This document shows, one piece after another, positions 29,882-38,798 of a DNA stretch of 45,233 bases. Each line of letters begins with the position of its first letter. The first letter of the stretch is position 1. The position numbers and the translations under genes were made by a program. The notes beneath the pieces are model-generated. The model searched no databases. It saw only the letters and a program-made list of their open reading frames with translations, and was not told the DNA's origin. This DNA comes from a virus. The stretch spans positions 1-45,233 of IMG/VR virus record IMGVR_UViG_3300038678_000096. One strand, written 5' to 3'.

Positions 29882-31247
29882 CTTCAACTTCTTTATCAAT
29901 CTCGTTAGGCATTTCTAACACTTCAACTTCAACCCCTGCCATTTCTTGCATATGTTCGACAGGGAATATTGCCGGTTGTGCCGCGGCAAATTGATTTCTA
30001 TTTGCTTCAGATTGAATTTTGGCAACCTCGGCCAACTCTTTATCCGATAGGCTCAATAAATCAGTCCACTCTACTTTAAACTTCTCATTAGGTAAGGCAC
30101 CGTAAGAGATAAGGCGATTTAATACGTCCTTTACAGTATCAGTTCCATATTCATTACGGCGACTATTTTGCCCCATTAAAAAGAACGTGTAATCTTTATC
30201 TCCTGCGAGTACACCAGTTTGAGAGCCGTTTAGCATGGTGTTAGGTATTGTTGATGAAGCTGAACAATCATTAATAGCTGTTTGACGATGCTCTTTAGGG
30301 TCAGTAAGGGTAATATCAGGAAATTGTAATTCCATACCCTCAACGACCATAAATTTACGCCAATCGTTTAGGTAGTCCGTAAGTTGATTCTCAAAATCTT
30401 CTAACCCTTTTTTTGTTGCTGGCAATTTAGACTCAGCACCCGCATTGATGATCGGAGCCTGTCGAGTGTTCTGATAATAACCCTCACCAGAAGCGCCGCC
30501 AATTTTCACTAAGTCCATCAATGAATTAAAACAAGCCTCTAATTCGGGTACACCATAAATTGACCCATCATCAGCGCCTTCGGCAGATATAACGATCCTA
30601 TCAGGGTGTATACTTTCTGATTTAGCGCTTCTATCATCACGATTACCGATAGCGCTTGAATTGTAATTGTACATTTCAGGGTTGCCGTTATCGTCAGATT
30701 GAGCAACGGTTAATTGTGATTCATAGATAGGCTTGAATGAAACGACAGAATTAACCCCTGCAATACTATCAACGGGTTCATCAGGCTTTTTACCGTCTTT
30801 GATTTCAATGAATAGGCCAGCATATCTACCGACACGTTGACGTTTATCAAGACCTTTTAATCGACTCCATAGCTTCTTTTCTTCAACTAGGAATTCAACA
30901 TCTTTCAAGAATCTATCTGAGGCTTGAATTTCTGGCGCATCTATCCAAGTAATGTTAGGCGGGATATTGACAATCGCTTTGGCCGTTCCGTTTCTACGGT
31001 ACATGTTCCAAAAGTTATAGAATTGTAATTGTTGAGGATAGCCAAAATTTGAATAAATATTATGCAGACAATCAGCGAAATGATAACCGCCACTAATGCC
31101 AGAATCAGATAATCGTAAAGCTATTGCAGATTGACCGAATTGATTAATACCATTCTGAACTAAGTCTGAAATATTGTTTTGTATTTTATTAAGCCTTACT
31201 TCTCGTTGCTCCAGTGCTTTTTCTGCTTTAGATTTCCAGATTCCCAT
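29874..31247 (-). CDS. Portal protein, DUF1073 type (457 aa)
   Basis: The start at 31247 (SD AGGA) gives MGIWKSKAEKALEQRE; the longer frame would run back past the terminase stop. Features of the DUF1073 portal family are seen: FGYPQQLQFYNFWNMYRRNG, AIVNIPPNITWIDAPEI, SVVSFKPIYESQLTV, IHPDRIVISAEG and GQNSRRNEYGTD. It forms the dodecameric DNA channel at a capsid vertex and binds terminase. It lies directly after the large terminase. Confidence 0.9.
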   Translation of the reverse strand: MGIWKSKAEKALEQREVRLNKIQNNISDLVQNGINQFGQSAIALRLSDSGISGGYHFADCLHNIYSNFGYPQQLQFYNFWNMYRRNGTAKAIVNIPPNITWIDAPEIQASDRFLKDVEFLVEEKKLWSRLKGLDKRQRVGRYAGLFIEIKDGKKPDEPVDSIAGVNSVVSFKPIYESQLTVAQSDDNGNPEMYNYNSSAIGNRDDRSAKSESIHPDRIVISAEGADDGSIYGVPELEACFNSLMDLVKIGGASGEGYYQNTRQAPIINAGAESKLPATKKGLEDFENQLTDYLNDWRKFMVVEGMELQFPDITLTDPKEHRQTAINDCSASSTIPNTMLNGSQTGVLAGDKDYTFFLMGQNSRRNEYGTDTVKDVLNRLISYGALPNEKFKVEWTDLLSLSDKELAEVAKIQSEANRNQFAAAQPAIFPVEHMQEMAGVEVEVLEMPNEIDKEVEDE

Positions 31248-31257
31248 AATATTATTC

Positions 31258-32769
31258 CTAATTGCCATTGCGTATATCATACCAAGATTTTGCTTTTTGC
31301 TCCATAGGTGCATTAATCATATGAAAATCATCGGCGATATTTGGTGATTTTTGACCTGTCCTTTTTTCCATTACTTTTTTATCTTCAACTTTTCGCTTAC
31401 TGTTTGTCGCCGACTTAACCCATAAAGGACAACTCAATTCTTTAACTAACTTATTAAATACCTGATCGTCTTCAATATCGATACTAATCATATCACCTGG
31501 GTCAATGTCTTTTTCATCCAATACAATAAACCGATAAGTATTATATAATTTTTGTGCGCTTACCATGTGTGCTTGTGCCTTGGCATTTGAACATCTTTCG
31601 CCCCATGTTTTATCAGTGCCGGGTATCTTAACGTCAGGGTAAACAACTGCACCACCAGCATCAAAAGGAAATACAACCCTATTCTTTTCACGCTCAATAG
31701 CTGCGCCGTCTTTTAATTCCGTGGCCGCCTTTAACGCCTCTTTTCGCTTATCACTAACAAACACTGAAACACCATCGCCTAAGCCTCCACACGTATCATA
31801 GACAAATTTATCGGCGTCAAACTCTGTTACCCGGTCATAAGCTGTATTTGTTGCTTCTCTTAAGTCGGCAGATTTTAACCATTCATCGATTAATTTTATG
31901 ATATTACCGTCAGCATACATCACGGCGTTATTATCTTTACCTTGGCCAGCAGGATCGTAAGCAACAACTTTATCACCTTGATGAGTAAATCCTTCTTTTC
32001 TACTAGCGAATCTTGCAGCCCTAACCCAATCACGCTGGATAATAACATCATCACTAGCTGATTTCGGCTTGCCCTCCCAATCGTGTTCGTGATCGGATAA
32101 CGGCCTAGTCTTTAATGAATGTAGTCTCATTTCTTCGAGGTTTTCAGGAAAGTATTTATTATCACGCCAATTAATTAACTTTACACAACTTCTGGGGGGC
32201 GGATTAATAATAAATCTTTGGTATGTATCATCAAGCTCATCATCAGGATTAAATATTACAATTATGATTGGTCGCTGCTTTCTACCTCCGAATGGGCTTC
32301 TTGGTCTGATAGATGGTAGGAGCTTATCCCACGAGTTTTTAGATACGTTTTCAGATTCTTCGCAAAGGACAATATCAACATCACTAATCGACTTGATATT
32401 TTTAATATTATTCTTGATACCCTTAAACATGAATTTAGAACCGTTAAGTCCTACTATTTGTTTATCGGTTATTTTAAAGAAATGACTTAATTCGCGATCA
32501 ACAATGGCCGCTTCAATTTCAGCCTTGATTGATTCGTCAATTGATAGTTGTATTTCACGGGTACAAAGAACTCTTATAGGACGAAGAGCAGCCTCAACAA
32601 CGCAGGCATCAATAAAGGTAAACGACTTGGCAGAACCACGACCACCATAAGGGACAAAATAAGTTAAGTCTTCTTTGAATACCGTTCGCTTTTCTATTAT
32701 CTCTTCAGCAGTAGTATGGAAGAATTCAGAGAAAGCTTCTTGTGGTTTCCAATCGAGAACCGCACCCAT
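31258..32769 (-). CDS. terL: Terminase large subunit, PBSX/Terminase_3-like (503 aa)
   Basis: This is the packaging motor ATPase and nuclease: Walker A GGRGSAKS (42-49), Walker B DIVLCEE (132-138), IIVIFNPDDE coupling segment, and the nuclease domain from about 265 with YDPAGQGKDN (Asp272) and an acidic motif VYDTCGGLGDG. Length 503 is normal. It overlaps the small subunit by TAATG and is followed by the portal. Family alignment suggests a cos- or pac-type enzyme; which one cannot be told by eye. Confidence 0.96.
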   Translation of the reverse strand: MGAVLDWKPQEAFSEFFHTTAEEIIEKRTVFKEDLTYFVPYGGRGSAKSFTFIDACVVEAALRPIRVLCTREIQLSIDESIKAEIEAAIVDRELSHFFKITDKQIVGLNGSKFMFKGIKNNIKNIKSISDVDIVLCEESENVSKNSWDKLLPSIRPRSPFGGRKQRPIIIVIFNPDDELDDTYQRFIINPPPRSCVKLINWRDNKYFPENLEEMRLHSLKTRPLSDHEHDWEGKPKSASDDVIIQRDWVRAARFASRKEGFTHQGDKVVAYDPAGQGKDNNAVMYADGNIIKLIDEWLKSADLREATNTAYDRVTEFDADKFVYDTCGGLGDGVSVFVSDKRKEALKAATELKDGAAIEREKNRVVFPFDAGGAVVYPDVKIPGTDKTWGERCSNAKAQAHMVSAQKLYNTYRFIVLDEKDIDPGDMISIDIEDDQVFNKLVKELSCPLWVKSATNSKRKVEDKKVMEKRTGQKSPNIADDFHMINAPMEQKAKSWYDIRNGN

Positions 32770-33251
32770 TACTCATCGTCTTTCAGATTATCAACTGATG
32801 CTTTTATTTCACACCATGGAGTAACTTCGCTACCAGTCTTAATGCTTAGGTTTTCATTGAATGCTTGAACATCGATATGCTTGCCGATTATCTCAAGAGA
32901 TTTATTTGCTCCAGCAGCTTCAAACTTATATTCTCCTGTAGGCTCTCCACCAACCATAACTTGTTCAGCTTGCATGCATCTATCATGAACCTTTTTAGCA
33001 GCTTTAAGCACCCAAGCAGCGTCAATTTTAAACTCTTCTTCGGCTATTTCTCTAACTTGAACCTTTAATTCATCAATCCTTAACTGAACGTTAACTAATG
33101 AATGTAGGTTGCATGCCTTAACATTGATTGATTCTTTTGTGGCTTTGCTGTCTGGAAATGCCTCTCTAAACGATGCTGATTGATCACCATGTAAAACATA
33201 ATGACTAGCGTATTTATCTATTTCTGATTTGGTCGGATTGGCTTGAGACAT
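32769..33251 (-). CDS. terS: Terminase small subunit (160 aa)
   Basis: I place the start at the ATG at 33251 with SD AGGTGG; the longer frame begins with a GTG lacking an SD. The N-terminal HTH-like segment (SEIDKYASHYVLHGDQSASFREAFPDSKA) and SINVKACNLHSLVNVQLRIDEL are as in Terminase_2 family proteins, with a helical middle part. It recognises the packaging start and hands DNA to the large subunit, whose gene it overlaps. Confidence 0.88.
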   Translation of the reverse strand: MSQANPTKSEIDKYASHYVLHGDQSASFREAFPDSKATKESINVKACNLHSLVNVQLRIDELKVQVREIAEEEFKIDAAWVLKAAKKVHDRCMQAEQVMVGGEPTGEYKFEAAGANKSLEIIGKHIDVQAFNENLSIKTGSEVTPWCEIKASVDNLKDDE

Positions 33252-33253
33252 AA

Positions 33254-33679
33254 CTATATCCACCTATTAATATTTTTCATTCCGAAATACCTACTTAACA
33301 TCGTGCCGTTCATGTTGAATAGCATTCTTTTAGGCGCTTCTAGCAAGTCACAGATACCACTATATTCAGATTCAACTACCTCTCTAATTATAAAATAATC
33401 TTGCGAGTCGTAGTCGTGCCATGTTTCATCAAAATAGAACCCGTCTTTTTTATTTATAAAATGAATGCACCCGTTAGACGTGCCGCCCCATACCATTAAT
33501 ACTTTATCCGCTCTACCGGCTCTTACCGAAGCAACTGCGTTGTTTTGGCATGCACTGTTACTTAATGAGAATTCTGCATTTATGAATTTATCTTGAGGTA
33601 TTTTTCTATAGTGGCACAAAACAAAATCATAACACCTTTGTTTAAATCTATTCTTTATTTTATCAATCATAATCATCAT
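33254..33679 (-). CDS. Hypothetical protein (141 aa) preceding terminase
   Basis: This unrecognised alpha/beta protein has a basic N-terminal region (KIKNRFKQRCYDFVLCHYRK), a motif SNSACQNNAVASVRAGRADK and a C-terminal GMKNINRWI. It ends just before the TerS ATG. It resembles small conserved proteins next to terminase in some phages. Function unknown. Confidence 0.62.
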   Translation of the reverse strand: MMIMIDKIKNRFKQRCYDFVLCHYRKIPQDKFINAEFSLSNSACQNNAVASVRAGRADKVLMVWGGTSNGCIHFINKKDGFYFDETWHDYDSQDYFIIREVVESEYSGICDLLEAPKRMLFNMNGTMLSRYFGMKNINRWI

Positions 33680-33783
33680 CCAATTATTAAGAAGTAATCA
33701 ACTCCTTATGTTTACTAAAATTCTTTTATATATCCGTAGTGAGAGAAGTTAATTAAGCTATTGTATTTACTTAAAATTTTATT

Positions 33784-34098
33784 TTAACAACTATCAGCCT
33801 TTAAATCTAAACAGGACTCACCCTTTAAAGAGTCACTACCTACCGTACTGTAAACTACGTGATAAATTTCACCGTCGTTAAGTCCTGATATTGGCGGTAC
33901 TGTTTTTCTGTAAATACCTGCTGACGAGGCTACATAATCTAAGGTTAATGGCCACGCTTGACCGGTAACTTCGACATTATTAGAGTCAAAGACTGTAACG
34001 GTAACGGTTGCGTCGTTGACTTCTGCCGGTATTTTCAGCGGATTACTTAATGTTAATTCAAAAGCAACTGAGTTATTTAATGTTAGTTCATTGGCCAT
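33784..34098 (-). CDS. Small virion-type protein (104 aa)
   Basis: This beta-sandwich-like protein with strands (ATVTVTVFDSNNVEVTGQAW, IYRKTVPPISGLNDG, YHVVYSTVG) follows the fibre gene block. Ig-like folds of this type are common as phage surface or fibre-associated domains. Family not identified. Confidence 0.6.
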   Translation of the reverse strand: MANELTLNNSVAFELTLSNPLKIPAEVNDATVTVTVFDSNNVEVTGQAWPLTLDYVASSAGIYRKTVPPISGLNDGEIYHVVYSTVGSDSLKGESCLDLKADSC

Positions 34099-34112
34099 AT
34101 TTATTCGCTTAT

Positions 34113-34346
34113 TTATTTTACGCTTATATCGATAGTTAACGCATTCAGCACACTTGCATCAAAAGAATAACTACTCGTTACTGATGTTGTGACATTGTAA
34201 GCATTAGATACCGACAAGGCAGCATTAAGAGATCCGATAACATCTATCTGAACCCCTATGGAATAACCCATTGTAACAATTTCAGCTATTGTACCAACAA
34301 ATGAACCATTACCAAAACCTCTTGTTACTAAGCTAGCAATACTCAT
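34113..34346 (-). CDS. Small virion-type protein (77 aa)
   Basis: This 77-residue glycine-, serine- and valine-rich protein (SIASLVTRGFGNGSFVGTIA) overlaps the fibre gene by one base. Such small proteins after large fibres are often fibre tips or chaperones, or unrelated structural proteins. No clear family. Confidence 0.6.
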   Translation of the reverse strand: MSIASLVTRGFGNGSFVGTIAEIVTMGYSIGVQIDVIGSLNAALSVSNAYNVTTSVTSSYSFDASVLNALTIDISVK

Positions 34347-36583
34347 TAACTTGCTCTTGTTTTGCTTGTTGGCGTTACTGCATCGTCTAAAGTATAAGTT
34401 GCCGCAGTAGTTGCCCCATCGATTTTCTTAACTGTTTGCGTTGTACCTGAAAAACTAAAGTCTTGTAAGTTTTGCATTGTTAAGAATAAACTTTGTGCGA
34501 GTGTTGGCGCAACACCATCAGCCGCATAACTCTCAATCATTTGAGTTGTTAATATATCACTTACTGAAATATCATTTAAAGCCGCTATAGCTACGCCGTT
34601 GGCTGTTATGCCTGCGTTATCAGGTGTTGTTGTATTGGCGCTATCAGTACCGCGCATATCAGTATTTAATGTTGTCGTTGCGACCAGTGTCACGTTGGCC
34701 ACAATATCGGTAACTGGATCGAAGTAATTAGCAGAAAGCAATGTTCTTGCATTAAATTGTGCGACCGATGGAGGTACAACCACATTTGCTGAATCCGTTC
34801 CCCTCATGTCTGTGTTTGCTGTAGTTAAATCAACTAACGCGACATTGGCAACTACATCAACTGCCGGGTTAAATGTACTAAATCCAGTAGCCGTTAACCA
34901 GTCACCTTGATTTAATTGTAATTCGTTAGTATCAGCGAGTATTGATGTAATGCTTGCGTTATCTGGGGCTGTGTAATCGCCAACAACAAAGTAATTAGCG
35001 GATAGTATTGTTCTTGCATTAAACTCTGCTACTGTTGGTACGTCTGCAATTTCTGCTGTCGTTGCAAAGCCTGTAGCAGTTAACCAATCGCCTTGACTTG
35101 TTTGTAAGTCGTTTGTATCTACTAATATAGAATCTACATTACCATCAACTATTGCAAGATTAGCCGCTGTTGAATAACTAGCGCTTAATATTGTTCTAGC
35201 GTTAAACTCTGAATTATTTGGAATGTCTGCGATGCCTACCGCATTATCCACTGTTTGAGGAAATGTCGTGTAAACTTGAATAGTTTGAGATAGAGCACCA
35301 GTACCAGAGAATGAAACAGCAATGTGATCACCGTTAGTTTCTGCTTGTGTCGGTGCGTAAGAATGATAACCCTCACCCTCATGCGTTACCGAGCCAGCTC
35401 CCGCCGTTTTAGTCCCATTATCAATAGTTACTTCAACTGCAACCGTACCAGTGAAATTACTTCCATCTGATATGGTTATCATCTGAGCGCCTATACTTTG
35501 GCTAGCTACATTTTTTTTCATACTGTATTCTACCATATAATTTGAATTTAATAATGCTGTTACTGTTATACCACCGCCACTAGGAGTAAAAGGGGTGCCT
35601 GTAGTCCAGAATAGTGACGATTGATTGCTGTATTCGCTTGAAACAAAATCAGGGACATTTGCAGGTAGTACTTTACTCCATGTGACACCCGACAATGCGC
35701 CATCTAATTCTAATTTACTTCCTGACCTTGCCAAACCAGCAAGTAACATGTCAGGCGTCAACCCTGCATTTAAACTTTGTGTGTTTGTTCCTATCAGCAC
35801 TCCGTTTTCGTAAAGTTCGTTAGCACCGGACAAAAGCCTAATGTGTACCATTGTCCACACTGATTTAGGTGTTCCACCGTTAGTGCCAGTCATACCTCTA
35901 TTTACTTCGTACGATGTGCCGTTCCTAAGTAATAAAGAGTCCCACCTAGTGCCTGCTAGTAATCCTTGTGATAACGCCACCGTGGTTGATGATAAATCAT
36001 CAGACCTGTACCAAAACGAAATAATATTATCGTCAGGGACTCGTAACCATGAATTGTTTTGTAGATATTGACCTGAACCGCTAAATTCATAAGCAGAATT
36101 ACCACCAAACGGGTCCAAAACTCCAGCAGTAGGTGAACCAACAGTGGTTAGATCATAAGTACCGGCAGAGTCTAACAACGAAGCTAAATTATATCTTGCT
36201 CTAGTGTCAACCCACACAGCATTTCGACCGAATGCCGCCCCTACTGCTGGTTGTGTTTCTCCAATCTTATTGTAATACATGTAAACTTCACGAGTACCAC
36301 TGGCATAGGTTGGAAATCTAATCCAGAGTTGACAACTTCTTGATGGTGCGCTGGCGTTTGTTACAAATGACACTACCTCTAGGGGTAATTGATTAAGTCC
36401 GTCTATATCTGTAGAAAAACGTAAATCTCCGCCACCGTTAAGCGCAGAGTTCGAACCAGCATCAATTGATTCTACAGGTACATTAGATAAATCAACGAGT
36501 GCAACGTATCCTGAAAGGGTTGATAGAGGCGTTAAACCTGTTAGTAAAACACCGCGACCCCAATTAGCAGCAGTGAATGCCAT
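34346..36583 (-). CDS. Large fibre or surface protein with DUF2341 and LamG-like domains (745 aa)
   Basis: The N-terminus (about 1-110) resembles DUF2341 (VALVDLSNVPVESIDAG, CQLWIRFPTYASGTREVYMY). Residues about 150-330 resemble a concanavalin/LamG jelly roll (FSGSGQYLQNNSWLRVPDDN). Residues 460-640 hold three repeats containing FNART-x-LSA-x-Y, and the last 60 residues (TTQTVKKIDGATTAATY) are a tail seen in phage fibres. The location beside terminase, not in the tail block, is unusual. The likely role is host-surface binding. Confidence 0.75.
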   Translation of the reverse strand: MAFTAANWGRGVLLTGLTPLSTLSGYVALVDLSNVPVESIDAGSNSALNGGGDLRFSTDIDGLNQLPLEVVSFVTNASAPSRSCQLWIRFPTYASGTREVYMYYNKIGETQPAVGAAFGRNAVWVDTRARYNLASLLDSAGTYDLTTVGSPTAGVLDPFGGNSAYEFSGSGQYLQNNSWLRVPDDNIISFWYRSDDLSSTTVALSQGLLAGTRWDSLLLRNGTSYEVNRGMTGTNGGTPKSVWTMVHIRLLSGANELYENGVLIGTNTQSLNAGLTPDMLLAGLARSGSKLELDGALSGVTWSKVLPANVPDFVSSEYSNQSSLFWTTGTPFTPSGGGITVTALLNSNYMVEYSMKKNVASQSIGAQMITISDGSNFTGTVAVEVTIDNGTKTAGAGSVTHEGEGYHSYAPTQAETNGDHIAVSFSGTGALSQTIQVYTTFPQTVDNAVGIADIPNNSEFNARTILSASYSTAANLAIVDGNVDSILVDTNDLQTSQGDWLTATGFATTAEIADVPTVAEFNARTILSANYFVVGDYTAPDNASITSILADTNELQLNQGDWLTATGFSTFNPAVDVVANVALVDLTTANTDMRGTDSANVVVPPSVAQFNARTLLSANYFDPVTDIVANVTLVATTTLNTDMRGTDSANTTTPDNAGITANGVAIAALNDISVSDILTTQMIESYAADGVAPTLAQSLFLTMQNLQDFSFSGTTQTVKKIDGATTAATYTLDDAVTPTSKTRAS

Positions 36584-36922
36584 TTAGCTTTGCTCTAGCT
36601 CTACGTCAAAAGCAGATATATCAATATTATACTTAGATATTAAAGCGTCCACGTGTGAAGGATCGTTTCGTAAATTTGTTAAGTCATCAACAATATCTAA
36701 ACAGGCAGGCAGCCCACCAACAGAACTATCCATGTCAGATTGTAATTTTACTAATAATTCATCATCAACATCGCCATTGGTATTTTTATGCATCTTACAG
36801 CCAACTTTAACAGCTTCTAATAATGCAGCATTAAGAGATGCTAAGCCACTCGATCCTAATGCTGATGACTTTCCAGCGTATTTGTTTAAGTTTCCACGTC
36901 TAATATCTTGTAGTGAGCTCAT
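36584..36922 (-). CDS. Small hypothetical protein (112 aa) before the fibre gene
   Basis: This 112-residue, mostly helical protein (SGLASLNAALLEAVKVGCKM; DLTNLRNDPSHVDALISKY) ends one base before the fibre gene's start. Unknown family; a virion or fibre-assembly role is inferred from position. Confidence 0.6.
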   Translation of the reverse strand: MSSLQDIRRGNLNKYAGKSSALGSSGLASLNAALLEAVKVGCKMHKNTNGDVDDELLVKLQSDMDSSVGGLPACLDIVDDLTNLRNDPSHVDALISKYNIDISAFDVELEQS

Positions 36923-36945
36923 TACTTATCCCTTATCTAATTTAC

Positions 36946-37395
36946 TTAATTTGATGATGTACTAGCTTGATTTGGATTATTTATTACTACATAAGATCCA
37001 ACAAGTATAGTTAAAACAAGCCCCATTAATCCAGCAAGTACTTTCATGTTCATCGTTCTTGCGCCATCAATTACTGGCTGATGAGACGCTAAAGTATTGC
37101 CGTGATCCGTTTGCTTTACCGTAAGTTCGTCGAGTTTTTTATCTAATCTCAAAGTTATTTTAGCAAGTTGTTCATCTTGTTTTTTGCTGCGCTCTTTAAG
37201 GTCTTCTCTGTTTCGTTCAATATCACGCTCTAACGTGCTATTTTTTTCAATATAAACAGCTAATGTCGTTGCTAAGTTATTTATCGCTTTTGTACTTTTC
37301 CCCATCTCCCCCAGAACGTTGTTGCTGTTTTCTTTGAGCAGCGCAATTTCCGTTGCGTGTTCTTGGACAGTTTCGTGACAACCGCAATCTTTCAT
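36946..37395 (-). CDS. Coiled-coil protein with C-terminal TM, XhlA-like (149 aa)
   Basis: A long coiled coil (about 20-115, with NSTLERDIERNREDLKERSK) is followed by one TM segment at about 116-138 (MKVLAGLMGLVLTILVGSYV). This order resembles XhlA/hemolysin-type phage lysis proteins that work with a holin. SD AAGGGG precedes the ATG. It overlaps 37277-37513 by 119 bp in another frame. A lysis role fits the nearby amidase. Confidence 0.65.
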   Translation of the reverse strand: MKDCGCHETVQEHATEIALLKENSNNVLGEMGKSTKAINNLATTLAVYIEKNSTLERDIERNREDLKERSKKQDEQLAKITLRLDKKLDELTVKQTDHGNTLASHQPVIDGARTMNMKVLAGLMGLVLTILVGSYVVINNPNQASTSSN

Positions 37396-37513
37396 CGGAA
37401 GCCCCTTTTATTAAGAAATGATCTCGCCAAGCGAATAGTAGCATTCGTCCTATTAAGTAAACTATCCAACCTGTTGTTAGAATGATTACCATTGGTAAAA
37501 GGTCTTGATACAT
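37277..37513 (-). CDS. Overlapping single-TM small protein (78 aa)
   Basis: The ATG at 37513 has SD AGGGA. Residues 5-29 are a TM segment (LLPMVIILTTGWIVYLIGRM); the rest is basic (SRNCPRTRNGNCAAQRKQQQ). Its gene overlaps both 37392-37910 and 36946-37395 in other frames, covering almost the whole junction. Embedded lysis genes such as spanins show similar overlaps, but no lipobox is present. Confidence 0.5.
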   Translation of the reverse strand: MYQDLLPMVIILTTGWIVYLIGRMLLFAWRDHFLIKGASDERLRLSRNCPRTRNGNCAAQRKQQQRSGGDGEKYKSDK

Positions 37514-37910
37514 AATCATTCCCTGTTTTATCTACTGACCATAAAATTAATACATTAAATAGGCACATTATATATGGATAAACAGCTCTGCCAATATAAA
37601 ATAACTCCCCTTGTAAAGAGTCTTTACCGAAAATTGATGTTGCATGATACAAGTATGCCATACAAAGACACACAATCATTGACAAAAAGTAAGTTGTCCT
37701 TGACCATAACGATCCAGTAAACACCCCACCAACAAGTATAATTGTGATAATAATGTAAAATATATAACCCATTTGTTTTCCTACCACTCCAAGAATCAAG
37801 CAAGCACACAAAAGTAAAAAATTAAGCGCGGCACTGCTTTTATTTTTAGATATGAAAATAGAGATTATAAATAGTACAAAAAATATTAAGTCCGCATATA
37901 GCATAGGCAT
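37392..37910 (-). CDS. Membrane protein with several TM segments (172 aa)
   Basis: Hydrophobic segments lie at about 7-20, 27-45, 49-65, 70-90 and 105-125, followed by a basic hydrophilic tail (NNRLDSLLNRTNATIRLARS). It has an AGAAGAG SD. It sits in the lysis region, after the amidase and a 13-residue ORF, and could be a holin or another lysis-linked membrane protein. No family is recognised. Confidence 0.65.
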   Translation of the reverse strand: MPMLYADLIFFVLFIISIFISKNKSSAALNFLLLCACLILGVVGKQMGYIFYIIITIILVGGVFTGSLWSRTTYFLSMIVCLCMAYLYHATSIFGKDSLQGELFYIGRAVYPYIMCLFNVLILWSVDKTGNDYVSRPFTNGNHSNNRLDSLLNRTNATIRLARSFLNKRGFR

Positions 37911-37913
37911 TGT

Positions 37914-37955
37914 TTACTCTTCTTCAGGTGGATCTGGTTGCTCTGTTCCCGGCAT
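37914..37955 (-). CDS. Micropeptide MPGTEQPDPPEEE (13 aa)
   Basis: This 13-codon ORF has its own SD (AGGA, 8 nt before the ATG) between the amidase and the membrane protein; its GAAGAAGAG end serves as SD of the next gene. It may act as a leader peptide for translational coupling. The Pro/Glu-rich composition is like the ORF at 5180-5242. Confidence 0.35.
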   Translation of the reverse strand: MPGTEQPDPPEEE

Positions 37956-37991
37956 AATTAATTCCTACTTGGTGTATGGAATTTTATTATA

Positions 37992-38384
37992 TCATTTGCT
38001 GTGCTTTTCGTAAAACTTGTTATTTAACCACCATTGAACATCAAAGCCAGGGCATTCTTTATCGGATATTTCATTGTGACCAATTATTTTTAAATCGTTA
38101 TATTTACAACAGAGCTTTCTTAATAATTTATCAAGTATAGCCCATTGATCAAGGTTGTACTCATCAGTTCCAATCATACAAATACCAATAGAACCAGTAT
38201 TGTGACCTTTAGCATGTGAGCCTGTCCAATATTCAGGTCTACCATTTTGAAGTTTACCATCAACAGTGATCACATAATGATACCCTATTCCATCCCACCC
38301 CCTATCTTTGTGCCAGCGATGAATATCTTCGGCTTGATCGTTTCTTCCGTTCGGTGTTGCGCTACAGTGAATAATTACTTTCAT
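37992..38384 (-). CDS. N-acetylmuramoyl-L-alanine amidase endolysin (130 aa)
   Basis: This is a T7-lysozyme-type amidase (Amidase_2) that cuts the MurNAc-L-Ala bond of peptidoglycan. Zinc ligands are in place: His6 (IIHCSAT), His103 (IIGHNEIS) and Cys111 (KECPGF). The YHYVITVDGKLQNGRPEYWTG block is typical. At 130 residues it is a compact single domain without a signal peptide or binding domain, so it needs a holin. It overlaps by ATGA the 38-residue membrane gene upstream. Confidence 0.95.
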   Translation of the reverse strand: MKVIIHCSATPNGRNDQAEDIHRWHKDRGWDGIGYHYVITVDGKLQNGRPEYWTGSHAKGHNTGSIGICMIGTDEYNLDQWAILDKLLRKLCCKYNDLKIIGHNEISDKECPGFDVQWWLNNKFYEKHSK

Positions 38385-38497
38385 GTTATTGTTCCTATAC
38401 TAATTAGTGAACCGATACCCACAAAAATACAAACTACAAGTAGTATCAACACTAATACTAATGTAGGTGATCTTAAATATTTGTTGTGAGCTGCCAT
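38381..38497 (-). CDS. 38-residue single-TM protein coupled to the endolysin
   Basis: A short ORF with SD AAGGA precedes the amidase and overlaps it by ATGA. Residues 12-33 are a TM helix (LVLVLILLVVCIFVGIGSL), with a basic N-terminus (MAAHNKYLRS). The size, topology and coupling suit a small holin or antiholin (pinholin-like), though this is inference. Confidence 0.6.
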   Translation of the reverse strand: MAAHNKYLRSPTLVLVLILLVVCIFVGIGSLISIGTIT

Positions 38498-38526
38498 TAT
38501 TTATCCTTACACCTCTATGGTGTTTG

Positions 38527-38772
38527 TTAGTTAAAAAGGTGGTTAAATTTCTTGTTACCTTTAGATTCCTCTCTATTTTCTCTGTGTTCGATACAGCAAG
38601 CCCTACAGCTAGACTCTAAACCTCTCTTGCCTGCTCCGTAAAAAAACTGTGTTGTATGTGGAAAGAACTCTGAGCATTTAGAGCATTTAACCTCTAGCTC
38701 ACCATTAACATAAATAGCTATACCGCGATTTACTCTGTTTATGATTACGTTAGGTTTTAAATACTCGCTCAT
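38527..38772 (-). CDS. Small zinc-finger protein (81 aa)
   Basis: Two cysteine pairs, CSKC (30-33) and CRAC (56-59), with FFPHTTQFFYGAGKRGLESS between and CCIEHRENREE after, resemble the zinc-binding part of phage endonuclease VII/HNH-type proteins. Only that part is present. It may be a small DNA-binding or nuclease-related protein. It begins the lysis-side gene group. Confidence 0.62.
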   Translation of the reverse strand: MSEYLKPNVIINRVNRGIAIYVNGELEVKCSKCSEFFPHTTQFFYGAGKRGLESSCRACCIEHRENREESKGNKKFNHLFN

Positions 38773-38798
38773 GTTCTTTGTTTCCCTTATTGTTTAAA

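Noticed and set aside
31248-31313. 22-residue N-terminal extension of the portal protein
   Set aside because: It overlaps the end of the terminase gene; the ATG at 31247 has an SD and begins as the family does.
33680-33783. Short SD-led ORF of four codons (TTG start) upstream of 33254-33679
   Set aside because: It is too short to support, and no repeat or structure makes it stand out.
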